Of a stretch of DNA of 22,115 bases, positions 15,836-22,115 are shown piece after piece. How positions within the stretch are numbered: the stretch's first letter is position 1; the number at the start of each line of letters is the position of its first letter. The notes under the pieces were generated by a model. The model saw only the letters and a program-made list of their open reading frames with translations, searched no databases and was not told where the DNA came from. Source of the DNA: JASFYU01 sp045046905 (GTDB lineage: Bacteria; Bacteroidota; Bacteroidia; Flavobacteriales; Flavobacteriaceae); NCBI GenBank assembly GCA_045046905.1, contig JASFYU010000160.1, positions 1-22,115 of the forward strand. Direction: 5' to 3'. Both the position numbers and the translations under genes were made by a program.

Positions 15836-16158
15836 AATCAAGACTGCTTCGACATGTTAAAATGTATTTCCTTAAAATGCCCCGAGCTAGTTTACTGTAG
15901 ATAATGGGGCGCATATGATGTTGATGAATAGCTCACTGATTTCTGTAAAACACTATACTGCAATCTTGGTACTTAATCTGATTGGGTATCGGCCTTCTCT
16001 AAAAGCTAGAGTAGATTTCTAAGAACGTAGGTATGAATGCCGATTTGATAGCATAGGTCGTATGTATTAGCCTGTATTTGGGGCTAGAGGCTATATTTCT
16101 CAAGGAGAATAGTTAAGCTAAACTAAAATAATAGAGACCCTAAGGTCGAAGGCAAAAG

Positions 16159-17637
16159 TTATAGGCTGAAGGTAGTGCGTTCCTTGCCATCTTTTAATTG
16201 AATGCCCAAGGCGGCAAGTTGATCTCGTATTTTGTCTGAGGTGGCAAAATCCTTATTATCACGGGCGTCTTTTCGCAGTTGAATCAGTAGTTCTACGACT
16301 CCAGGAAGCTTATCGGAATCAGAGGCTCCTTCATTTTTATGTGTCAGCCCTAGAACATCAAAGACAAGGGCTTCTATGGTTTGTTGTAGCGATTCCTTGT
16401 CCGACAAGCTAAGGGTTTCTTTTCCTTCTTTGATTAGATTGATGTGCTTTACTGCCTCGAATAAATTGGCAATCAAGATTGGGGTGTTGAAATCATCATT
16501 CATGGCATTGTAACACTGTTGTTTCCAATGGGTTACATTGAAATCTGATGTTTTTCCGGTCTCAAGTTTAGTCAAGGACTCCAAGGCATCCATTAATCGG
16601 TTATGTCCTTTTTCCGATGCTGATAGGGCATCGTCGCTCAGGTCTAAAATACTGGTATAGTGTGCCTGCATCATAAAGAAGCGTACAGCCGAAGGCGAGA
16701 AAGCTTTGCTGAGAATCTTGTTCTCCCCAGAGAATATTTCTCCTGGTAGAATATTGTTTCCTGTCGATTTCGCCATTTTTTTTCCGTTCATGGTAAGCAT
16801 ATTGGCATGTAACCAATATTTCACGGGCGAACGGCCATTACTGGCCTCGGCTTGTGCGATCTCGCATTCATGATGAGGAAACTTTAGATCCATTCCGCCG
16901 CCGTGTATGTCAAAAGTTTTACCGAGGTATTTGGTGCTCATAGCGGTGCATTCCAAATGCCAACCAGGAAAACCATCGCCCCATGGTGAGGGCCAGCGCA
17001 TAATGTGTTGTGGTTCGGCTTTTTTCCATAGTGCAAAGTCTTGCGGACTTTTTTTCTCATCCTGTGCGGTAAGATTCCTGGTATTGGCAATCATATCTTC
17101 CAATTTTCTACCGCTCAGCTTTCCGTATTCATAAGATTCATTGAACTTTTTCACATCAAAATAGACCGAACTATTTACCTCGTAGGCATATCCTTTTTCA
17201 AGAATGTCTTTGATGATTTCAATTTGCTCGATGATGTGTCCGGTCGCCGTAGGTTCTATGCTAGGGGGCAAAAAGTTGAATTTATTTAGAATATTGTGAA
17301 AGTCAACGGTATAGCGCTGAACAACTTCCATGGGTTCGAGCTGTTCAAGCCGTGCTTTTTTAGCGATTTTGTCTTCTCCGTCCTCGGCATCATCCACCAA
17401 ATGACCTGCATCGGTAATATTGCGAACATAGCGAACTTTATAGCCCAAATGTTTGAGGTACCTGAAAATCATATCAAAAGACATGAAGGTTCGGCAGTTT
17501 CCTAGATGCACATTGCTATATACGGTAGGGCCACATACGTACATGCCCACATAGCCTTCGTTGGTAGGTTGAAAAATTTCTTTTTTACCGGAAAGAGAAT
17601 TGGAGACCCTAAGATTCTGGCTTTTATACAATTGCAT
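16159..17637 (-). CDS. cysS: Cysteinyl-tRNA synthetase
   Basis: Class I aminoacyl-tRNA synthetase that charges tRNA-Cys with cysteine in the cytoplasm. The 492-residue chain has the family layout: MYVCGPTVYSNVHLGN with zinc ligand C35 and the HIGH motif as HLGN (44-47). WHLECTAM holds C232, and HGGGMDLKFPHHECEIAQ holds H257 and E261; these match the zinc site of E. coli CysRS. The KMSKS loop reads KMAKS (287-291), a common variant. The C-terminal anticodon-binding region is DALRD-type (about 340-492) and ends with the conserved QLKDGKERTTF pattern. It lies 15 bp after folE and is probably co-transcribed with it; the two pathways are not otherwise linked. Confidence 0.96.
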   Translation of the reverse strand: MQLYKSQNLRVSNSLSGKKEIFQPTNEGYVGMYVCGPTVYSNVHLGNCRTFMSFDMIFRYLKHLGYKVRYVRNITDAGHLVDDAEDGEDKIAKKARLEQLEPMEVVQRYTVDFHNILNKFNFLPPSIEPTATGHIIEQIEIIKDILEKGYAYEVNSSVYFDVKKFNESYEYGKLSGRKLEDMIANTRNLTAQDEKKSPQDFALWKKAEPQHIMRWPSPWGDGFPGWHLECTAMSTKYLGKTFDIHGGGMDLKFPHHECEIAQAEASNGRSPVKYWLHANMLTMNGKKMAKSTGNNILPGEIFSGENKILSKAFSPSAVRFFMMQAHYTSILDLSDDALSASEKGHNRLMDALESLTKLETGKTSDFNVTHWKQQCYNAMNDDFNTPILIANLFEAVKHINLIKEGKETLSLSDKESLQQTIEALVFDVLGLTHKNEGASDSDKLPGVVELLIQLRKDARDNKDFATSDKIRDQLAALGIQLKDGKERTTFSL

Positions 17638-17652
17638 TTTGGGCTAAAGCTA

Positions 17653-18333
17653 TTAGAAATTGGTATCTAGGTTTATATAATCCAGAAACTCACGTCGTAC
17701 AGCTTCTTTCTTAAATTTGCCGCCATATTCCGCGGTAACTGTGCTGCTTTCTACATCGCGAATGCCTCTTGAATTCACACATAAATGTTTGGCATCGATA
17801 AGACAGGCTACATCATCGGTGCCCAAAACTTTTTGAAGTTCTCTTACAATCTGAATATTCAAGCGTTCCTGTACCTGAGGTCTTTTCGCGAAATAATCGA
17901 CAATACGGTTCATTTTAGAGAGGCCTATTACGGTTCCGTTCGAAATATACGCTACATGGGCTTTGCCTACAATTGGCAATAAATGATGCTCGCAGGTCGA
18001 ATAGAGTGTAATGTTCTTTTCGACCAGCATTTCGCCATATTTGTACTTGTTTTTAAAAGTCGATGCTTTTGGCCTTCGTGCAGGGTTAAGTCCACTAAAA
18101 ATTTCATTTACAAACATCTTGGCAACCCGGTTAGGAGTGCCATGTAGACTGTCGTCATCCAAATCAAGGCCTAGGGTGAGCATTATTTCCCGTATATTTT
18201 CCTTGATACGCACTATTTTCTCCTTATCGTCCAATACAAATGCATCTTTACGCAAGGGAGTATCTTGCGATGAGGCAACATGATCGTTCCCCATCTCTTC
18301 TATATGCTCTTCCAATTCGCTATCGATTTTCAT
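17653..18333 (-). CDS. folE: GTP cyclohydrolase I
   Basis: Converts GTP to 7,8-dihydroneopterin triphosphate, the first step of folate (tetrahydrobiopterin/pterin) synthesis, as a cytoplasmic homodecamer. Zinc ligands are C114 and H117 in STCEHHLLP, and C185 in AKHLCVNSRG. HGTPNRVAKM, GKAHVAYI, GLSKMNRIVDYFAKRPQVQERL and SRGIRD are family motifs. I take the ATG at 18331-18333, giving 226 residues. An in-frame upstream ATG at 18358-18360 adds nine residues (MQLFKVIFW) with no similarity to the family, and it overlaps a -7 box, so a transcript starting there could not contain it. folE is the first gene of the folE-cysS unit and is divergent from the T9SS cargo gene at 18462. Confidence 0.95.
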   Translation of the reverse strand: MKIDSELEEHIEEMGNDHVASSQDTPLRKDAFVLDDKEKIVRIKENIREIMLTLGLDLDDDSLHGTPNRVAKMFVNEIFSGLNPARRPKASTFKNKYKYGEMLVEKNITLYSTCEHHLLPIVGKAHVAYISNGTVIGLSKMNRIVDYFAKRPQVQERLNIQIVRELQKVLGTDDVACLIDAKHLCVNSRGIRDVESSTVTAEYGGKFKKEAVRREFLDYINLDTNF

Positions 18334-18357
18334 CCAAAAAATGACCTTAAAGAGCTG

Positions 18358-18365
18358 CAAAGATA
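18358..18365 (-). promoter_or_regulatory. Candidate -7 box (TATCTTTG) for folE
   Basis: On the minus strand TATCTTTG fits TAnnTTTG and ends 24 bases before the folE ATG at 18333. A TTG at the usual -33 distance is not seen. The position argues against the longer folE start at 18360. Confidence 0.45.
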
Positions 18366-18396
18366 TACATAATATGGCACTTTATATCCTCTTTAG

Positions 18397-18414
18397 TTAT
18401 GTTACACAACATAA
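18397..18414. promoter_or_regulatory. Dyad TTATGTT-N4-AACATAA, possible operator
   Basis: Two perfect 7-bp arms (18397-18403 and 18408-18414) around ACAC, in the 128-bp gap between divergent folE and the cargo gene at 18462. It is 32 bases upstream of the folE -7 box and 48 bases upstream of the other start. The 18-bp size and spacing suit a dimeric regulator; which one cannot be told. Confidence 0.4.
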
Positions 18415-18461
18415 ATTAGTGTTAAGACAATGCGCTGATTATTTTTATAAACTCCAATTTT

Positions 18462-20273
18462 ATGTTTTTTATGAAGTACGTTGGGATCGTTATATTAATA
18501 GTTTTTTTTCTGGGGATGTTTAGTTCATTCGCCCAGGTGTCGTCAGATTGTGAAAATGCCACGCCGATATGTAACAATACTCCCGTGAACGGAGGAACCA
18601 ATGGGTATGGCAATGATGATTTTAATGGGGCCCTTACCTCTGGGTGTCTTGAGGAAACCGTAACCGGACTTATAGAATCGAACTCGGCCTGGTACAGGTT
18701 TCGTACGGCTGCAAGTGGGCAGCTGGGTTTTAATATAAGTTTTAGTACGGCCGAAGATTGGGACTTTGCACTGTACAAATCTGACGATTGTAATGCCTTA
18801 GGGGAGCCCCTGCGATGCAATTTTTTTGATAATCAAGATGAAAATGCCTTTATGGGTGTAGGAGAGGACCCCACCGGAGATACCGAGACGGTCTTGTATG
18901 AAGATTGGCTTCAGGTTTCGCCAGGGGAAGACTATTATCTGTTGATTAATAATTTCAGCAATAGTAATTCAGGTATTTCGATTCAATTTTCAGGACATAT
19001 TTTTGTGACCAACCCGTATGACGCCCTCGATTGTACCATCATCAACAATCTTTTAGGTCCGCCGCTATCGGCCTGTGAAAATGAGACGGTAATTCTAGAT
19101 GCCACTACTACAAATGCGGTCACCTATAATTGGTTTATGGATATTGGTAGCGGATTTACCCAGATTGCCGGAGCGCATGACCCTACGTTTCAAGTTACGG
19201 CTTCTGCCCTGTACCGCGTTGAAGTAATCACATCATCGAATAACAATATACTAAGTGATGCGCAAGTAGTATTCGCTACGTTGCCACAATCTTTTCAAAT
19301 TTCAGATGATATTTCTTGTTCCGATATAACTACCTATGACCTTTCTGTAAAAGATTCGGTGGCCTTGGGTATTCAAAATCCTGAGGAATTTATTGTTAGT
19401 TATCACGAATCACAGGCCGATGCCACAAACGGAGTAAATTTTCTGCCAAAGTCATATACTATGGGTATTGGCACTCAGACTATATATGTGCGGGTGACCT
19501 CTTTGGGTAATTCCAATTGTTTTGATGCCTCGCGATATTTTCAACTTACGGTTTTAGAAGCCCCGGTCTTGAATTTTTCGACTGAGGCCTTTATCTGTGA
19601 AAATGGCAGTATTACCATTGGTGATACCGCCCCTGACCCCAGTTTTACATATGTATGGGATTCTGGGGAGACGAACCCGAATAGGACCATTACTCAGGCG
19701 GGGGTATATAGGCTTACGGCTACTTATGCCTATGGGGGGCTTAGTTGTTCTAATTCTAGTACTGTAACCGTGGTCGTGTCGACAGCGCCAAAGATTAAAG
19801 ATGTAATCGTCGAAGATTTACAAAGCAATAATACAGTTACTATTAGTACCGATCTGCAAGGAAATTGGGAGTATCGCTTAGATGAAGGGGCGTATCAATC
19901 TGAGAACACCTTTTCAAATGTTTTGCCAGGAATGCATACAATAACGGTAAATGACCCCAAAGGCTGTGGGGCGGTTACCGAAAAAATAGTAGTGGTCGGT
20001 TTTCTTAAATTTTTCACACCTAATGGAGATAATTATAATGACCAATGGCATATTGATGGCATATCGATGCTAGAAAATCCAGAGCTTTCTATTTATGATC
20101 GTTATGGTAAACTATTGCAAATACTGAACGATCAAAGTAGTGGTTGGGATGGCACAATGAACGGTAAAAATGTACCATCTTCAGATTATTGGTTTAAACT
20201 CACCTATGAAGATACTGACGGTCAACGTGTTTCTGCCAAATATATCAACAGCCACTTCTCACTGAAAAGGTGA
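18462..20273 (+). CDS. T9SS type B cargo protein, large paralog
   Basis: A 603-residue secreted protein. The signal peptide ends at SSFA|Q (24/25). A second ATG at 18471 (residue 4, MKYVG) is an equally likely start. The N-terminal domain (about 28-190) starts SSDCENATPIC and contains WDFALYKSDDC, RCNFFDNQ, YEDWLQVSPGEDYYLLINNFS and SIQFSG, a jelly-roll-like module often seen in flavobacterial surface proteins. The middle (about 200-440) has two or three Ig/PKD-like repeats with motifs such as TYNWFMDIGSG and TYVWDSGETNP. A SprB-like segment (about 447-510, EYRLDEGAYQ to DPKGCG) precedes the sorting domain at 513-603: FFTPNGDNYNDQW, IYDRYGKLL, GWDGTMNGKNVPSSDYWF. This C-terminal domain (gliding-motility-associated, type B) sends proteins to the outer surface via T9SS. 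The ligand or role is unknown. The next gene is a shorter paralog. Confidence 0.9.
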   Translation: MFFMKYVGIVILIVFFLGMFSSFAQVSSDCENATPICNNTPVNGGTNGYGNDDFNGALTSGCLEETVTGLIESNSAWYRFRTAASGQLGFNISFSTAEDWDFALYKSDDCNALGEPLRCNFFDNQDENAFMGVGEDPTGDTETVLYEDWLQVSPGEDYYLLINNFSNSNSGISIQFSGHIFVTNPYDALDCTIINNLLGPPLSACENETVILDATTTNAVTYNWFMDIGSGFTQIAGAHDPTFQVTASALYRVEVITSSNNNILSDAQVVFATLPQSFQISDDISCSDITTYDLSVKDSVALGIQNPEEFIVSYHESQADATNGVNFLPKSYTMGIGTQTIYVRVTSLGNSNCFDASRYFQLTVLEAPVLNFSTEAFICENGSITIGDTAPDPSFTYVWDSGETNPNRTITQAGVYRLTATYAYGGLSCSNSSTVTVVVSTAPKIKDVIVEDLQSNNTVTISTDLQGNWEYRLDEGAYQSENTFSNVLPGMHTITVNDPKGCGAVTEKIVVVGFLKFFTPNGDNYNDQWHIDGISMLENPELSIYDRYGKLLQILNDQSSGWDGTMNGKNVPSSDYWFKLTYEDTDGQRVSAKYINSHFSLKR

Positions 20274-20372
20274 TAAAATCCTACTTGTCATTTCATCGAA
20301 AGAGGGCATAAATTTCTGGTAAAGCATACTAAATCCTCTTGAGGAGAGTTATACTATAGATTTAGTTGTATA

Positions 20373-21833
20373 ATGTTAGCCCCACATTTTATGAGAATAC
20401 TACTTTGTGTTGCTTTTTATTTGCTCCTGTCTTCAGTAGGAGTAAACGCACAAAACTCCCCAGATTGTAGAACTGCTATTCCTGTATGTGCCGATGCACC
20501 TATTATGGGGTTTTCTGACGGGAGTGGCGATATCGATGATTTTGATCCCGATGTAATTAGGCAAACAGGTTGTTTAGAAAAAGGGAGCATCAGTTCGGCA
20601 AATATCGAAAATAACACCTCATGGTTCGTTTTTAGAGCAGGAACGGGTGGGCAGGTAGGTTTTGATATCGAGTCATTGCCCGTGTCTGGAACACCAACGA
20701 TTACGGCCGAATGGGATTTTGCCGTCTATGGACCCGATGTAGATTGCGCCGGTATCAGTAATGGAACGCTACAGCCGATCCGATGTAATTATGAGGTCAA
20801 CACTACGGTTTTTACCGGAGTTGGGGTAAACCCTGAAAACGGACAAACGGGAGCACCTTTCTTAACAGGAAGTCAAAACACCTATGATGAATGGTTGAAT
20901 GTGCAAGCAGGGGAGATTTATTATATACTGATCAATAACTTCAATACGAATTTTGACGGCGACCCCGAACCTTTTATGCTGACATTTACAGGCAGTTCGG
21001 TAGAAGCCGATCAAAACACCGCCTTAGATTGCACGTTGCGAGATGAATTTTTAGGCTTAGATATTATCGCCTGCGAGGGTGATCCTGATATTACACTTAG
21101 TGCATTGAATTCACCTGCAGGTGCTGATATAGCAAATGTGGCATGGAGTGTAGATTATGATGATGATGGTACCATTGACGATACCTTAACGGGAACAGGG
21201 CCTTTTGGTGCTGAATTTATAGTGGCAAGTCCCAATTCTGGGCGTTATTTTGCCGTGATAAGCACGATTTCAGGAACGCCGCCAACGGTGGCTGATGTGG
21301 GAGGCATTCTTATAACCTATTACGGAGTACCCATTTTAGACCGTGTTGAAATTCTAGATACCAATTTATCTATAGATCCCGACATGAATAATATTGAAAT
21401 CTTTGTGGACGGAAATAGTGGTTATGAATATGCCATTAACGGTGGTGAATTTCAGGATGACCCCATTTTTGGTGATATTCCGCCAGGTGTAAATTCAGTC
21501 ATTATAAATGATAAAAATGGTTGTGGTATAACAGAACCCATTGACTTTTTGGTAGTGGGGTACCCCAAGTTTTTTACACCGAACAGTGACGGATTCAATG
21601 ATTACTGGAATATTTTAGGGATAGGAACATTGACTAATCCATTGGTCTTTGTATTTGATCGTTACGGAAAGCTGTTAAAGCAGCTCAATGCGAATACCGT
21701 AGGTTGGGACGGTACCTTTAACGGTAGGCCTATGCCTTCATCAGATTATTGGTTCAGGTTCGAATATGCGGAACAGGAAGATGCCATTCTGATAGCCAAA
21801 ATACGTAAGACGCACTTCACCTTAAAGCGATAA
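20373..21833 (+). CDS. T9SS type B cargo protein, short paralog
   Basis: A 486-residue secreted protein, clearly related to its upstream neighbour. The ATG at 20391 (residue 7, MRILLC) gives a more typical signal peptide, ending near VNA|QN. The N-terminal domain matches the neighbour step by step: SPDCRTAIPVC, GCLE, SWFVFRAGTGGQVGFDI, EWDFAVYGPD, IRCNYE, YDEWLNVQAGEIYYILINNFN, FTGS and ALDCT. It has one short middle module (about 235-330) instead of two or three, with the acidic stretch DYDDDGTIDD that may bind calcium. Then come the SprB-like segment (EYAINGGEF to DKNGCG) and the type B sorting domain at 396-486: FFTPNSDGFNDYW, VFDRYGKLL, GWDGTFNGRPMPSSDYWF. The 99-bp gap after the first gene has no terminator, so both may share a transcript. 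Role unknown. Confidence 0.9.
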   Translation: MLAPHFMRILLCVAFYLLLSSVGVNAQNSPDCRTAIPVCADAPIMGFSDGSGDIDDFDPDVIRQTGCLEKGSISSANIENNTSWFVFRAGTGGQVGFDIESLPVSGTPTITAEWDFAVYGPDVDCAGISNGTLQPIRCNYEVNTTVFTGVGVNPENGQTGAPFLTGSQNTYDEWLNVQAGEIYYILINNFNTNFDGDPEPFMLTFTGSSVEADQNTALDCTLRDEFLGLDIIACEGDPDITLSALNSPAGADIANVAWSVDYDDDGTIDDTLTGTGPFGAEFIVASPNSGRYFAVISTISGTPPTVADVGGILITYYGVPILDRVEILDTNLSIDPDMNNIEIFVDGNSGYEYAINGGEFQDDPIFGDIPPGVNSVIINDKNGCGITEPIDFLVVGYPKFFTPNSDGFNDYWNILGIGTLTNPLVFVFDRYGKLLKQLNANTVGWDGTFNGRPMPSSDYWFRFEYAEQEDAILIAKIRKTHFTLKR

Positions 21834-22086
21834 ATCGCAAACTCAGGTTACTAGCTGAAAAGGCAAAACAAGTCGGCATTACAAACAAAGGGATGCCTGC
21901 CGGTTTCTCAGACGTATGACTTATTTATTCTTACTAATTATATGTGGTTTGCCGCCTCTGCTCGGGCTTTACTTCGGTTTAACTAAATTTTTATACCACG
22001 CTCTTTTGTGCCGTTCGTATATATGCACGAAAAAAATAGTTTAAAAAACACAAAATAGTACTGTTCAATATTTTAAAAAATAATAA
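21834..22086. other. Gene-poor tail after the T9SS genes
   Basis: Mostly AT-rich sequence with no recognisable gene. The only open frame worth noting is a 42-codon hydrophobic one at 21916-22044, listed separately. No terminator directly follows the cargo gene at 21833. Confidence 0.5.
21916..22044 (+). CDS. Possible 42-residue membrane peptide
   Basis: ATG to TAA, 42 codons, beginning MTYLFLLIICGLPPLLGLYF and ending in a basic tail (CRSYICTKKIV). One strongly hydrophobic helix (3-22) followed by a second weaker one (about 25-33) would suit a small membrane protein. There is no family I recognise, no clear ribosome-binding signal, and AT-rich intergenic DNA easily makes such frames by chance. 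Listed as a weak candidate. Confidence 0.2.
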   Translation: MTYLFLLIICGLPPLLGLYFGLTKFLYHALLCRSYICTKKIV

Positions 22087-22115
22087 GACCTGCAAGGTTT
22101 TAAACCTTGCAGGTC
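22087..22115. terminator. Perfect inverted repeat at the window edge, probable terminator
   Basis: GACCTGCAAGGTTT (22087-22100) pairs with AAACCTTGCAGGTC (22102-22115); in practice an 11-bp stem with the loop TTTTAAA. The core CCTGCA/TGCAGG is shared with the gyrB terminator. Its right flank is cut by the window, so a following T run cannot be checked. It could end the upstream transcript or one converging from outside the window. Confidence 0.6.

Larger units (their letters stand above)
15642..16158. other. Gene-free region between the M16 operon and cysS
   Basis: About 0.5 kb without a gene I can support. Stops occur in all frames at short intervals; the longest open frame on the plus strand (15614-15904) overlaps the M16 signal-peptide region and its translation is unlike any protein family I know. 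Visible structure: an inverted repeat ATTCGTGT (15660-15667) / ACACGAAT (15696-15703) near the M16 start, and a 14-bp palindrome at 15822-15835 followed by a dispersed-repeat-like stretch. The rest is unremarkable and looks like decayed sequence. Confidence 0.5.

Noticed and set aside
20334..20345. TCCTC-TT-GAGGA hairpin between the two T9SS genes as a terminator
   Set aside because: Only a 5-bp stem with a 2-base loop and no T run; likely chance.
1..22115. CRISPR arrays, tRNA or rRNA genes, insertion sequences, prophage or defence genes
   Set aside because: Searched by eye on both strands; no regularly spaced repeats, tRNA-like cloverleaf, transposase or nuclease motifs were seen.

Overview
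The window reads as chromosomal core DNA from a marine-type Flavobacteriaceae bacterium (phylum Bacteroidota). The evidence is a compact GyrB, a fused SecD-SecF, LDH-like malate dehydrogenase, two proteins ending in the gliding-motility/type IX secretion (T9SS) type B sorting domain, A-rich translation starts without Shine-Dalgarno sites, and Bacteroidota-type -7 boxes (TAnnTTTG) before several genes. The genus is not determined; resemblance to the Zobellia/Maribacter group is an impression only.

Layout: 1-434 is a leader region without a convincing gene. On the plus strand follow gyrB (435-2381), a secreted barrel-like protein of the DUF6588 type (2453-3457), mdh (4209-5135) and secDF (5306-8269), with a small putative lipoprotein on the minus strand at 3585-3956. 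Strong hairpin terminators follow gyrB, mdh and secDF.

From 8451 to 18333 everything is on the minus strand. In transcription order: folE and cysS (15 bp apart); a gene-free stretch of about 0.5 kb; two M16 peptidase genes (one with the zinc motif, one without) 1 bp apart; yidD with a TTG start; then a tight run of lgt, a DUF192 lipoprotein, a GNAT acetyltransferase and a double-domain ABC ATPase whose first domain has lost most catalytic residues. The run has gaps of 21 bp, 6 bp and a 4-bp overlap. Two plus-strand paralogous T9SS cargo genes (18462-20273 and 20373-21833) close the window, followed by a gene-poor tail with a perfect inverted repeat at the edge.

Several genes serve the cell envelope. 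SecDF helps drive Sec export, YidD assists membrane protein insertion, Lgt lipidates lipoproteins such as the DUF192 protein encoded next to it, and the M16 pair and the T9SS cargo are exported proteins. gyrB, mdh, cysS and folE are housekeeping genes.

I found no CRISPR array, tRNA, rRNA, transposase, prophage or recognisable defence system. No convincing undescribed multi-gene system is present. The more interesting points are the asymmetric ABC ATPase, the heptanucleotide repeat that runs through the stop codon of lgt, the tandem T9SS paralogs, and a clean dyad between folE and the first of them.
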